Notes: a model not told the origin generated them from the sequence alone. Shown: positions 35,012-46,669, counted from the first letter of the stretch. The stretch is 64,000 nt of DNA from Blattamonas nauphoetae (GCA_033064195.1 JARBJD010000013.1:248001-312000); one strand, 5' to 3'. Translations and numbers: made by a program.

Positions 35012-37023
35012 CACAGTTTGGAGTCATCCATCGTGATCTCAAACTCGAGAACTTGATGTTCGACGGAAGCCTTCTGAAGACGGCTTGTGGTTCACCATGA
35101 TTTGTGGCGTCGGAAATGATCGAAGCGAAGGTGTGGAATTGGTCCTGCCGCGTTCATTTGTGGAATTACATAGTTCTTCTTTTGGGACGATTCTTTCCTT
35201 CTCATCCGTGTTTCTGTGAATCATATTGTCTCCCCCCTCGTCTCTCCTCCTCCTACCTCTCTTCAGATATACGATGTCCACTGTTCAGACATCTGGAGCT
35301 GTGGTGAAATGGGTGATTCTAAATGAAATGTTACAAAAGACTATGGTGCGTCTCAAAAAAAAATTTTTGTAGAATTAGCTGTCAGAAGTTTTCAGGACAG
35401 AAAAGTGTAAAATTTTGGAGATTTTGTTTTGATCGCGTTCGAGAGAGCCCAATTCTGATTGGGGCTTTTTTTCACATTTATTTCCCCAAAACGTGCCAGA
35501 AAATCAACCGATGGTGTAAAACGATATAAAATTACGGAAATGTGAGAAAAAAGCGAATCGAAAGCACGAATCATTCAAAAAGTCTTGAAAAACATGGGTT
35601 GACTTCCTCGCATCAGAGAGGCAATATCTTCATAAAGTAATCCGAATATGTCCATATGGTATGTTTGAGGCGAATTTGTGAATGGATATCATTTTTGAGG
35701 GTTACAATAGAAGAGGGAGGAAGATCAGAATTCACAAGTCAACTGTTGGAGGGGAAGAACGGGATCACCAGATCTGAATGAGAAAGTTGAAGGAAAAGAG
35801 TTGGAAAATCTCAAAATTGCAATCAATCAATGAGATGTCAAGTTTCGTTGTTGGATCGAAGATGATGGAAACAAAGACTTGGAAAGTGAAGATGAGAATA
35901 TATATACTGTTCAATCGATGGTTTTCCGCTTCAAAGTTTGTGTTAAAACGAGATCCTTGAACAGGTTTGGAGGCATAGACAAGTCTGGGTGAAAAATGTC
36001 GACTGAATGCAGAAATCAGAATCAAAAGAATGTATGAAGAGTCAGAAGGACAAAAAAACACATTCATCATGTCGAGGGGAGGAGAATATGAGCGCTCTGA
36101 AAATTGCAGAGAGTCTCTGCACGTCTGGCAGAAGAAAATACGCGGGTAACAATTCATTTAGAATCACCCAAATAATATTCGCTCTCGTGTGCGGGTTCAT
36201 CCCCTTCGAGGACCAGAACACACAAGCGCTTTTTCAAAAGATCCTCCACGCTCGACACTGTCATCCGTCAACACTACCAGCTGAATGTCGGAAGATCATT
36301 TCAAAGAATCGAGAGTTTGATCCAACAAAGGTGTGAATTGAATGTTTAATGTCTTCAGGAGAAGAAAAACTTCCTTTCTCTCAATTTTTTACACTCATTA
36401 CCCCCAATATCCCTCCAATCCCCTCTTTACACGTTCATTCTTCGTTCACTTTCTCCCGTCATTCCCCAGCATTACACCGCCGCCCAAATCAATCAACATC
36501 CCTGGTATATCGACAACTTCGTTGATCAATCCATTATCGAGCTTGTTGTTCCGGAAGGAGGCGAAAAAGGAGAGGCAATGATCGACTCGGTCTGTGTGAG
36601 CGAACTCGCAAAATGAGGCTCTCCAGCGGAGAATATCATTGCATTCATCAACGCGAACACACAAAACCAAGTTCTGGCCTGATAGAAGCTTCTGTTGGAG
36701 AAGAAACAACGGGAGGCACACGAGGCGAGAACTGTCTCCAAATTGACGCCGATTGCGGAGAATGCGGGAGAGCCGAAGGGAGTTGTGAAAGTGGAGCATG
36801 TCGCACCGATTGAAGGGAAGGCGAAAGCAGCGTTATCGAAGCGGAAGACTGCGGCGACGATTGTCACGTCAAACCAACCGAGTGGAGAAGCGAAAGGAGC
36901 AAATGAACCAGCAGCGGAAGAGAAGAAAGAGTCGGATGAGAAGAACATGGAGACAGTGAAGAAGAAAGTGACAACATCCAAGAATGTCCACAAACGTCAC
37001 GCAACAGTTGTGTATGTCGACTA
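35012..37023 (+). pseudogene. Captured SNF1/CAMK-type Ser/Thr kinase fragment
   Basis: The recognisable part starts after an acceptor-like CACAG with FGVIHRDLKLENLMFDG, the catalytic loop with HRD and the metal-binding Asn. SLLKTACGSP follows at once, so about 15 residues including DFG are missing. A TGA then interrupts CGSP-FVASEMIEAK. A likely intron (GTGTGG to TCTTCAG) precedes YDVHCSDIWSCGE; across element A2 the frame continues IIFALVCGFIPFEDQNTQALFQKIL, ending with the HYTAAQINQHPWYIDNF motif of SNF1/MARK-like C-lobes and a Lys-rich tail (36695-37023). The N-lobe is absent. The fragment cannot encode an active kinase. The parent gene must be elsewhere in the genome. Confidence 0.8.
35311..36169. 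mobile_element. Family-A TIR DNA element, copy A2, inside the captured kinase
   Basis: 859 bp, inverted orientation relative to A1 and about 94 percent identical to it by eye, with the same GGGTGATTCTAAATGAA ends. AAAT flanks both sides (35307-35310 and 36170-36173). Removal with one AAAT joins WSCGE to IIFALVCGF, the expected kinase sequence. It is nested in a Mutator-like element that is itself nested in the N-K unit, so it is the youngest of the three layers. Confidence 0.92.
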
Positions 37024-37205
37024 GGCAGCGCTTTCCCCTCATTTTGTCACATTTTGTAAATCAGTCAGTGAATAGAATGAAAATGTGAAATGAAAATGAT
37101 CTTTGAATGTTTTTCTCAAACGTTTCACAGTTCGATGGGTTTGATCGAAATGGATTGTTTTTAGATAGATCGGTGGATTGTTTTTAGTCAACCCCGGGAA
37201 ATGGT

Positions 37206-37731
37206 GTCTGAAGGAGGAGAAGGGAGGGGAGGAGTGGAAGAAGAAGAGGAGGCAGTGCTGGTGGAAGTGGCTAGGACAAGCAGAGTGAGGAAGGGATTGG
37301 CGGGAAGGCTGCTTGGACTGATGGATGTGCGTGACCGAGTGCTCAGCTGACTCGGCTGGCTGGTGCGACTGATCAGTCTCTCTGAAACTGGTGTTCTCTT
37401 CATTTTGGCGATTCTGGGCGTCTTCTTTGTTTTCTCCGATGTGGCGAACACAGAAACACTCCCCGACTCTTTCTTCTGCCATAATTCACATCCCTCCATG
37501 GCCAGTCTTCATTTTCCAGTTTTTTTGAAATGAACAGTGTCAGTACCACTTTGACCAATCCACAGAAGGTTGGGATTCCAGTGGAGTCGCCATTGAACTG
37601 TGTACTCTTTACTAAAACCGAATTCTGTGATTCTTGTCGTGAAATAAGTGTTACCAATGAAATGACATGAACAATAAATGTGTTAAGGACGTCTATGTGC
37701 GACGAAGACGACCGGGAGGGAGTGAACTGCA
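37206..37731. other. Convergent 3' spacer of the second N-K unit (right part)
   Basis: Homologous to 27605-28102 next to K1, including the minus-strand frame MEGCELWQKKES (37188-37499) and the K 3' trailer with a TTAAGGACGTCT block. The left part of the spacer (34466-34623) lies on the other side of the Mutator-like element. Confidence 0.55.
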
Positions 37732-40518
37732 TCAGCGAGTGAAAAGCCCCTTGACTTGACAGTGGAAATTAGCTCCAAGGAATTGCATCATATCCTTGAC
37801 ATGTCCGATTCGATTTCTGACCTCGGATGAATCCTTCTTCCTGGTCAAGACGAAGTCCAGAACATCCTGCCAGCCTTCCTCCAGAAAGTGGTGAACTGAT
37901 CTTCGAAACGTCTTCCTGTCTGTTTCTTCATTTTCTGTCGTTCGTGCTTGACGGAGAGATATATCGATGACATCTGTGCAACCGATGGAAAGATCGTCAT
38001 CGAGCAATCCAGAGAGAAAGGGAGAGAAGAAGCCAATCCGACGGAGACACTGGGCGATCGTGCGCTGCTCACACAATCTGCTGAGTTCGATGAACGCTGT
38101 TTCACGATCCCTTCGGTACTTGGTGGTTGATGAGGACTTGAGGAGCAAGGATTTGTTGATCACGCTGATAGAAGGAGAAATTAGTCGTTCGAGCTGCGAG
38201 AGAGTCAGTCGAGTCGCACAGTGGGACAGTTGATGGACCGTTTTGTTGGCAAAATCGAGGAGTTGTGACGAGGCAGACTTGAAAGAGAGACGGTCCTCGT
38301 GGATGGTTGGCAACACAATTCCAACTGTCGCCAAATCCACATCGTCCCACTCGTCGAGTGTTGGCTGGAGTGTCTTTGGCTTAGGGGTGATGAGAGAGTT
38401 GATTGGATGCAGATCGAAACAGTCGATGGGGAGAGAGATGAGAGTGTTGAGTGTGTGGAAGTATTGTTCTGTTGATCTCTCTGCTTTTCTGAACAATTCC
38501 GGAAGATACACACATTTCAGTTGGTTCGTGTGGAACGAGCAGATCCGAAGGATGGTGTCGTCATCGATGGGCGAGTCGCTTTCGAGCAGAGCAACAATTC
38601 GGTCCACTACATTCATGATCTCGTCGTCGGTGAGACGACAAACCAGTTCAGATGTGAGGATGAAGGGTGGCGATGGTGGTGAGAGGGCAGCTTCATCCAT
38701 TTCGTTCCTCACTTCATCGCGAAATGGCCTCATCACGCCGTTTTCAAAGTCTGGTCCAAAAAAGTGGGTCAAGAAGTCAAGGATGGTGTTGGCATTTAAG
38801 GCTGTTCTCAAGGCTAACGGATGGAGAGAGAGATGAACAATGTAATCTCTCGTCTGATCGACGAAAGAGTGACAGATCTCGTCCTGTTCGCTTCGAATTT
38901 GGTCACACTCGTTCGACTCTGCATATTTTTGGATTCTGTCGAGATAATCCTTCATCGTGTAGATGAGATATGTGTGGAGTGATCTGAATTCACTTGTGAA
39001 TGGCAACTTCGAAGGAGCGAATGTTCCGAATACAGCAGCGAACCATCCACTCTTGATGTCGTTCAGGAGAGCAGCAGAGTTGAGATGAGTTGTGAATGAC
39101 TTGATGTGTGCGAGAATTGAAGCAGCGTGGTCGGGTCGAGTGGATGCCAAGAGAGTGCGGAGCGAGTTTGTAGGCCGTTCCATCGATGAAACGATTCTGT
39201 CGTCGACTTCAATTGAGAATGTTCCATTGGGTCTGAAGACCAACTGCAATTTGAATGGTTGATTGTAGATGAACCGTTTGAACGCTTCGAGTCCCAAATC
39301 GGAGCATTGCTTCCCCTCGCTCAGCCGAACAAGGATGTTTTCAAATGTCTCCGTCCAGCGGAGTTCGTCCGTCTCGCCCAAATCCCCAAAGAGAAGCTCG
39401 TGGAGCGCTTCGTCAGGTGTGGCTAGTCCCAACAATGAAGCAAATTCTTCCGTCATGATCTTCCTCACCTCTTGAAAAAATCGTTGAAGTTCCGCATGGA
39501 GGAGATCATCACGAGAAACCGTGATGTTGTATAAGAATGTTGTCGTCTTTGTCAAGAGCGAGAGACCATAGTGAATATCAGAACGACAACCCGAAGGAGC
39601 GAGGAGATGCCGCAAATATGCGCAAGAAAGGCGGAAGATGGGATCGATGACTTTTGATAAGTCCATTTTGGGGCTTTGTAACTGTATTTGGATTTCGACA
39701 AGTCTGAGGCGGTTCCATGATGAAAAACGCAAGAACTTGTCCAAAATCGATGTGTTGTGGTGATGGAAGTCTATAGTTGTTTCGTTTATTGGGATGGAGT
39801 GTGGTTTCAGGTGTTCGAAGAGTTGAAACAAGTGACCTGCCATAGCCATCGCAAAATAGAATCTCTGAGACGTGTTCGAGATGCCAACATCGAAGAAGGA
39901 TAGAGCGGCTGCTCTGAGCTTGTCTGATGGATGACAAACCAGTTTGATGAGAGCAGACGTCAGTTTTGTGTGGCATTTTCGTTCCTCAGGGAATATGGTT
40001 TCGAGGAGATGTTTGTGGGGATATTCGCGATATTTCATGTGTATGGTTGCGTATTCCAGGAAGTGGACGGCATGAAAAACTTCATTTGGTGTCAAGTTCA
40101 AGAGGGAGTCGTCTTGTTCGAAAAGCGAGATACACCCTTGCCGCAGATCATCAGTCGTGATTGAATCTTGCAAGACCAACCGCCAATCTGACGTGGTGGA
40201 GGCGGGAAGATTGATCGTATCATCCTCCAGAAGTGCCTGTTCCATCATTGGTTCGACATTCATTCGCTTTCTCTTCAGTTTGTATTGCAGAATTTGTTTT
40301 GACACACGAACATAGTGCCGATCATTGGCAGCAATTGTGAGTACATCAGTCGTGAATGGGATTGAATGTATATCAAGTGAGGAATCGTCATCTCCGATTG
40401 AATCTTGGATTGTAGAATCAATGATGTGCTTGTCCGAAGCCGAAGATGGAACACTTTGGATCCAAGTATTTGATTGTGTTTCGTTTCGCTTTCTCCCTAT
40501 TTTATGCTTGGGAGGCAT
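37732..40518 (-). CDS. K2: intact member of the K (MPPK) family, 928 aa
   Basis: Starts MPPKHKIGRKRNETQSNT at an ATG preceded by the leader motif GGGCAGATCC shared with K3, K5 and K6. The same architecture as K1: charged disordered N-terminus, then leucine-rich helical repeats and the conserved block LVCRLTDDEIMNVVDRIVALLESDSPIDDDTILRI. Identity to K1 is uneven, with near-identical and strongly divergent blocks alternating. Its 3' end faces N3. Only 44 bases separate its ATG from receptor fragment G4 on the plus strand. Function unknown. Confidence 0.8.
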   Translation of the reverse strand: MPPKHKIGRKRNETQSNTWIQSVPSSASDKHIIDSTIQDSIGDDDSSLDIHSIPFTTDVLTIAANDRHYVRVSKQILQYKLKRKRMNVEPMMEQALLEDDTINLPASTTSDWRLVLQDSITTDDLRQGCISLFEQDDSLLNLTPNEVFHAVHFLEYATIHMKYREYPHKHLLETIFPEERKCHTKLTSALIKLVCHPSDKLRAAALSFFDVGISNTSQRFYFAMAMAGHLFQLFEHLKPHSIPINETTIDFHHHNTSILDKFLRFSSWNRLRLVEIQIQLQSPKMDLSKVIDPIFRLSCAYLRHLLAPSGCRSDIHYGLSLLTKTTTFLYNITVSRDDLLHAELQRFFQEVRKIMTEEFASLLGLATPDEALHELLFGDLGETDELRWTETFENILVRLSEGKQCSDLGLEAFKRFIYNQPFKLQLVFRPNGTFSIEVDDRIVSSMERPTNSLRTLLASTRPDHAASILAHIKSFTTHLNSAALLNDIKSGWFAAVFGTFAPSKLPFTSEFRSLHTYLIYTMKDYLDRIQKYAESNECDQIRSEQDEICHSFVDQTRDYIVHLSLHPLALRTALNANTILDFLTHFFGPDFENGVMRPFRDEVRNEMDEAALSPPSPPFILTSELVCRLTDDEIMNVVDRIVALLESDSPIDDDTILRICSFHTNQLKCVYLPELFRKAERSTEQYFHTLNTLISLPIDCFDLHPINSLITPKPKTLQPTLDEWDDVDLATVGIVLPTIHEDRLSFKSASSQLLDFANKTVHQLSHCATRLTLSQLERLISPSISVINKSLLLKSSSTTKYRRDRETAFIELSRLCEQRTIAQCLRRIGFFSPFLSGLLDDDLSIGCTDVIDISLRQARTTENEETDRKTFRRSVHHFLEEGWQDVLDFVLTRKKDSSEVRNRIGHVKDMMQFLGANFHCQVKGLFTR

Positions 40519-40562
40519 ATTGGTAGGATCTGCCCAAAGATTCCATCTTTTCCATTCCCGTC

Positions 40563-42218
40563 GTGTTTCTTCACTCTATCACTTTAGTCGCGTCACAATG
40601 TCACTCACAAATCGACAGAATAGGTAACACAAGTTGGTGTGATGGCACGATAATCACAAAAAAAGAATTACAAAGAAAAATGCTGACGAATGCGAAAGAA
40701 ACAGTTTGGAATGTTCACTTTTGTGATCAAAAGTTGATATTTTCTTCCGGACGGTGTTGTGCACTCCCAGAACTATGCGCTTATTTCCTCAAGCATCGTG
40801 ATGAAAGGGCGATCACACACCTCTCTCAGATATATGGATTCAAGCCGTGTCCGCGAGAATCTAATCATGAAGACAGGAACCCTACTCCATCTAACGGAAT
40901 CCACAGTCGTTTCAACCTTCAGAACGCGTCACTGTCAGTTGTGGATGTTGTATTGGACTTGTCATCTGAGACAGTGAATCTGGACGTAAAATGTGCCGTC
41001 ATTGATTCATCGACCATCCACGTCTCTTTTTGCGAGTTCTTCTGGACGGATCTGAAGTCACTGTTCGTTCTTCGGTCAAGCAATCCCTCGCCACAATCCT
41101 CGTCTTCACAGACATTGACGTGGTGCACACCGAAGAACTCAATCCATCATCTGACGGCGATTGTGGAGGATATGCGGAAAGACAGCACAACATCCACTTT
41201 CGACATGAATATAGTTGGGACGAGAATGGCGAACATGAAAGTGGTTGGGGCAGATGGTGTTTGTGTGTCGCAGACGAACCACAGCAACAACCTCTGCTAT
41301 TTTGAGGGCATCTCGACAACGGCGTCCGAAATGCAAATTCTGAACGTATCATCTCTGCCTAGGGAAGTGAAAGAAGCATCGTCGCTGTTTTGGCAGAGAA
41401 TGGTTGGATGTGGGATTTGGGGAAGCAACAACCATCTTTCGGGGACAGTACTGAGGGATGTGAATGGAGGAGGGTCATTTCTTTGTTCGAACAGCACATT
41501 CGACTGGTGCTACACCACATTTTCCGAAAGCCCATTGATCCTCCCCGCCGCTCCTCCGACCATCGGAAGCAACTCATTTCCAACTAAACACGCCATCTCC
41601 AACCAGAACGAACCTAAAGACGATCCAAACGATCCGTACACAGGGCAAGAATTTGATGGTTCCGACAGGTTCAATATCACCGATGTTGAAGTCACATTCA
41701 CTCAATGCAAGTTCACAAACATGAAATACACAACTTCATCCTGGTCAGCCGAATCGGCTGGTGGATCAGCTATTTCTCTCTGCTCAACAACCTCATCCAA
41801 ACGCACAACCCTCTCTCTCGTCTCGTGCAAGTTCTCGAAATGCTCAGTCGACAGCTCGTCAACTGTGTATGGAGGGTGCGTATTTCTGGACTTCCTGGAC
41901 TCATCGACGAACACCGTTAATACTTGCTCCTTCGCTGATTGGTATCCTTCGAACGATGGCAACGCCAATCAGTATGGAGGCGGTATCGGCACATATCGAA
42001 CAACAGCTCCGCTGGACATCAAAGATTCCCATTTTGCGTTATGTTTAGAGACGATAACCACAAACCATGGCGGATTCTTTGCGTCTTTCCCACATATTCC
42101 ATCAACAACTCAACTTACCTGTCCTCTGACTGTCACATTCATTATCTGCGAGGGGAACGACTCTAGTTCATCAGCGTTTTCAACTATCATCGATTTGTAT
42201 CATGCTTGCCCTTCCTAA
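40563..42218 (+). pseudogene. G4: beta-helix receptor fragment between K2 and K3
   Basis: An open frame of about 550 residues with beta-helix repeats and two stretches shared with G5: LSGTVLRDVNGGGSFLCSNSTF (G5: LSGSTIRDMNTGGSVLCSNSSF) and a VTFTQCKFTNMKYT-type repeat. The frame has no credible ATG or signal peptide at its left edge, which adjoins the K2 leader, and it stops at 42216 (LYHACPS) before any membrane helix or kinase domain. Both ends therefore look cut off, presumably by the K copies that flank it. A link to a downstream exon cannot be excluded but none is visible before K3. Confidence 0.65.
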
Positions 42219-42655
42219 AACAGATACGTCAGTTCATACTGTCATCTTCGTTAGCTCAATCTTTCTTCGATTCTCTTCATTTCTTCAAAACGGACGGCTC
42301 ACCCAACATTCTCCTTCCGAATTTGATTTATGCGCTCCGGCCAAACTGCGAAAAGAAGGGATTTCAGACGAGATTGCTGCTGTTCCAATGCGAAGAAGAC
42401 TTCTTCAGATTGGTCATCCTCCCGATTGTACTTCTTGTTGCTCGTATATGTTTCTCTTTTGATCTTGAACAGTTTACGTTGATTATTGTGGATGGAAGTG
42501 GTGAAATCTGGGTTCTCAGAAGAGATGTGAAGACACCAGAGTTAATATTCTTTCTTCTTGATTGCAAACGAATAAACGAATCACATTCATTGTTCAAACC
42601 ATTTCATTTATCATCTTCTTCTCACTCCAGTCATCAAAGGGCAGATCCTTCCAAC
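42219..42655. other. Region between G4 and K3
   Basis: Open in the K3 frame upstream of the family-typical ATG (from about 42206), but the translation shares nothing with other K leaders except the GGGCAGATCC motif just before the ATG. Probably the K3 5' flank or old receptor sequence. Confidence 0.4.
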
Positions 42656-45600
42656 ATGCCTCCCAAGCATAAATTAGGGAGAAAACTCGTCAGAAACCCA
42701 CCCAAGCTTCGGGCAAAATTCGCACAATCTTCAATATCGGAAGTACACATCGTTAATTCAACCACTCCAAACTCCGTCGAAGTCAACCACGAATCCTCGC
42801 TTGATTCACATTCAGTCCCATCCACAACTGATTTAATCACAATTACTCACAATGACCGGCACTATGTTCGTGCTTCAAAGCGAATTCTTCTGTGTGAACT
42901 GAAACGAAAGCGAATGAATATCAACTCAATGATGGAACAAGTCCATCTGGAGGGTGATGAGATCAGTCTTCCCACCTCCACCACGTCAGATAGGAGATTG
43001 GTTTTGCAAGATTCAATCACGATGGATGATATACGGCAAGGGTGTATCTCACTTTTCGAACAAGTCAACTCCGAAGTGAAATTAACTCCGAATGAAGTTT
43101 TTCACGCCGTCCATTTCCTGGAATACGCAACCGTCCACGCCAACTATCGCGAATATTCCCACAAAACACTCATCGGGACCGTTTTTCCCGAAGAGACACA
43201 CAACCCAACGAAACTGACGTCTGCCCTCACAAAGCTCGTTTGTCATCAGTCTGACAAGCTCAGAAAAGTTACTCTCTCCTTTCTCCACGTAAATTTCTTG
43301 AAATCTTCCAAACAAATATCTCCTTCGATAACTACCACAAGCGTCTTGCCAAAAATCTTCCAAAGCATGAAACCCCACGAAATACCACTCAATGGATCAA
43401 CGGTCGACTTCCACCGCCACGTCACAACGATTGTGGATGATTTTTTCGACTGTTCCTCAGGGTTATTCTGCTTTCAACCAACCTTCACATCATACTCCAC
43501 TCTCCACGAAATCGTCGCATCTAAACCCGTAAATCCCATTTCCCAACCATTTTGCACCTATCTGCGCCATCTCATCGCCTCCCCAGCTTGTCCTCCTGAT
43601 TGTCCTTCTGGAATCTCGCTCCTGTCGAAGATGAAGATATATGCCAAAAACATCAATTACTTTCGCAGTTCTTCCTTCCATCAGGACCTTGAACCCATTT
43701 TCTATGAGCTGAGAAAGAACATGAAGGATGAACTTGCCTCGTTGTTGGGTCCTACCGCCTCAAGGGAGACACTGCTCGAGCTTCTCTTTGGCGAACGCAA
43801 AGAAAGGGATAAACTCGGCTGGGTGGAGGCATTTGGAAGTATCCTTGTTGGACTGAGCGAGGGGAGACGCTTGTCCGATTTGGGACTCGAAGCTGTCCTG
43901 TGTTTAATGTCCAATCGACCGGACGATGTGAAAGCAATGGTCCAGCCAGACGGATCATTCTTACTCAAAGTTAATTACAAAGTCAAAACAACGTTGGAAC
44001 TTCCCACATCGTTCATCAGCGCTCTCGTCCCCACTCGACCACACTACGCAGCTGCCCTTTTCACGCACTTCCATCAGTTCACAAGTACGATCAATCCTGC
44101 GTCTTTCGTGAGCTTCATGAAGAATGGACCGTTCGCCAAATTGTTCAATGCAGTGAATCCTTCGACGTTGCCATTCGCAAATGAATTCCTTCCTCTCCAC
44201 ACACAACTCGTCCGAATGATGAAGGACTATGTCGACAGAATTCTGCTTGTTGTGGGCTGGACCGATTTCGATCGATTACAAGGCGAACTGAACAAGATTC
44301 GTCTCACTTTCCAAGAACAGACAAGCGATTACATCGTTTTTCTCTCGCTCCACCTGTTCGCCTTGGTTCGTCACGACAATGACAACCCCATCCTTGGATT
44401 CTTCACTTTTTTATTCCGAGATTTCAGTCAACACAGTGCTTCAAAACCGTTTCGAGATGATGTGAGGAAGACAATAGATGCATTCGCACTCTCGTCATCA
44501 TCTCCACCCTTCATCCTCACATCTGAACTGGTTTGTCATCTCACCGACGAAGAGATCACGAATGTTGTGGACAGGATTGTTGCTCTGCTCGAAAGCGACT
44601 CTCCCATCTCTGACGACACCATCCTTCGGATCTGCGCGTTCCACACGAGCCAACTGAAATCTGTGTATCTTCCGGAATTGTTCAGAAAAGCTGGGAGATC
44701 AACAGAACAATACTTCCACGCACTCAACTCTCTCATCTCTCTCCCCATCGACTGTTTCGATCTGCATCCAATCAACTCTCTCATCACACCAAAACCAAAG
44801 ACACTTCAGCCAACATTCGACGAGTGGGACGATGTGGATCTTTCGACAGTTGGTATTGTGATGCCAACCATCCATGAGGACCGACTCTCTTTCGACTCTG
44901 CCTCGTCGCAACTCATCAAATTTACTGTGAAAGCACTGTTTCATCTGTCCCACCGCGCGACTCGACTGACTCTCTCGCAACTCGAACGACTGCTCACCCC
45001 GTCCGTCGAGATTCTCCGAAAAACCTATTTCAGTCGGATCCCCTTGTCATGCCATCAGTCATTCCGGCTTCCGGTATTTGGTTCTCATTTTTTTCAAAGA
45101 AAGGGTTGATCTCAATTTGTCCGCGAATTTTAGAAAAATAAACAATTAGAGCAGTGAGTGACATTGATATGATCACACGAGATGGTTGTTTGTTCCTCAA
45201 TTTCAATTTCTTCCTGCTGAAGACGGTGTGGAGACTGGTCAACCGGACTCAAGTTGAAATTATGGATTGAACTCAATCTGAACTCATTAACGATTGCTTT
45301 ATTTTCATTTTAGCATCACTTGTTCAATAATTACTGGCCTTTCCTGCTGTTTGATTGAAGAATGATAAATAGAAATGGAATTGAAAGCTCGTTCTCATTG
45401 ATCACCCCATTCTTGTTTTTTTTAAGAACCAAATACCGGAAGCCGGAATGACTGATGTTAAACAGCAATGTGAGGATGAATTCATCCATCTGAGAAGATT
45501 GTGTGTGCATCACGTGATTGCTCAGGCTCTAAGCAGGATCGGGTTCTTCTCTCGCATTGTCGATGGATTATTGGATGGTGATCATTTCAACAAATCCAAG

Positions 45601-45810
45601 CATGTCATCGAACTCTTCATCAGTCAAGCACGATATTCAAGCGATGAAGAAACAGACAGGAAGGCGCTTCGACGAATAAGTCGACACTTTCTGGAGGAAG
45701 GCTGGCAGGATGCGCTGGACTTTGTCTCCGTCAAGCAGGTTGTCCACGGTTACTTTCGTCGAATCGAACATGTCAACAGAATGATGGACTTCCATGGAGT
45801 GAATGTGTAA
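42656..45810 (+). CDS. K3: K-family gene interrupted by a 399-bp MITE
   Basis: Starts MPPKHKLGRKLVRNPPKLRAKF after the GGGCAGATCC leader motif. The frame is open to the MITE at 45056, and the homology continues after it (QCEDEFIHLRRLCVHHVIAQALSRIGFF) to the stop at 45810. Removing 45056-45456, the MITE plus one AT, gives PLSCHVKQQCEDEF in frame; the complete protein would then be about 917 residues, close to K1 and K2. It has the same conserved block (LVCHLTDEEITNVVDRIVALLESDSPISDD). As it stands the last 120 residues are cut off. Confidence 0.78.
45056..45454. mobile_element. MITE inserted in K3
   Basis: Inverted ends of 30 bp, CAGTCATTCCGGCTTCCGG and so on, identical at both termini. The CAGT start recalls Tc1/mariner. 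The flanking dinucleotide is AT on each side, so the usual TA target is not exact. The 399-bp interior is non-coding and AT-rich. Removal with one AT restores the K3 frame. Confidence 0.85.
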
Positions 45811-46669
45811 CCAGCCTGTTCGATTTGTTCATAGCTAGTTGATGCCACTCACACCTTCTCATTCCTCTTCGTCGCACACGGACGTCCTTAACTCATTCCT
45901 AATTCATGTCATTTCATTGAGAATTATCATCTCACGACGCTGATCACAAAATTTGTCATAGGTGAAGAATGGTTCCGTTTCCCTCCCTCTTGTGGTTCGT
46001 CGATCCTATCAATCTGATTGTGAATCTTCGAAGAAACTTGAACATACTGTCTCAGGAAGGTGAGTCAGAACAGAGTATTAGTCGAGAGGGATGGCATTTC
46101 ACACGATTCCGAAAAAGGGGATGATTGAAAATGACACGAAATCAGCGTATTGTCTCACACATTGCTCCAACGGGGAGAAAGCTTCCACACAAACCAATCA
46201 CACTCCGACCATTGGAGAGTGAGATGTGCAGGCAGAAGCGGAGCTAGTGAGTGTCTGATGTGACATGCGAGATGTCAAACGAACGAGTGACTACGAGAAA
46301 CAAACATTAAGAAGAAAGTGATGAAGATAGAGCACATCAAACGACGAGTGCCACAATTCAGTAAAAGAGGGGATGCTGGAAGGAAGAACATGGGGAGTGA
46401 TTGAGCGTCTACTGTCGCTGAGTGGTAATGCGACGTTGTGATTGCGAATGACGACAACAACGAAAGGGTTTGATGTGGAGACGTTGGGAGATCGTCTCGA
46501 AAGCTGATAGAGAGGAGGGTGTGATTATTTGGTTCGGGTTGAGTTGTGTTGGGTGTTCAATCCGACGTGGAGAACACAAATGAAGACAACATCAAAGATG
46601 AGTGATGAGTGAAGAAAAGATCAACGAGTGGATGATCCATTGATGGAGGGAATGAAATTGGTGAGACGA
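45811..46669. other. Intergenic region between convergent K3 and G5
   Basis: The first 200 bases include the K-family 3' trailer (ACGGACGTCCTTAACTCATT, also next to K1, K2 and K4). The remaining 650 bases hold no gene or repeat I can support. Confidence 0.5.

Larger units (their letters stand above)
34624..37196. mobile_element. Mutator-like (Pack-MULE-type) element carrying a kinase gene fragment
   Basis: The ends are 84-bp inverted repeats with two mismatches, starting GGGGTTGACTA. The 9-bp sequence GGGAAATGG flanks it exactly (34615-34623 and 37197-37205). Long TIRs with a 9-bp target duplication are the hallmark of Mutator-like elements. No MuDR transposase is inside. Instead it carries part of a host-type Ser/Thr kinase gene with introns, which fits a gene-capturing Pack-MULE. 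It lies in the 3' spacer between N3 and K2 and contains element A2. Confidence 0.88.

Noticed and set aside
28103-40518. N-K units as a large virus-like or self-synthesising transposon
   Set aside because: No polymerase, integrase, capsid, ATPase or protease motif is visible, and there are no terminal repeats around the unit. A host multigene family is simpler.
42206-42655. N-terminal extension of K3 upstream of the MPPK methionine
   Set aside because: Other K genes start at MPPK, and the extension has no similarity to any other copy.
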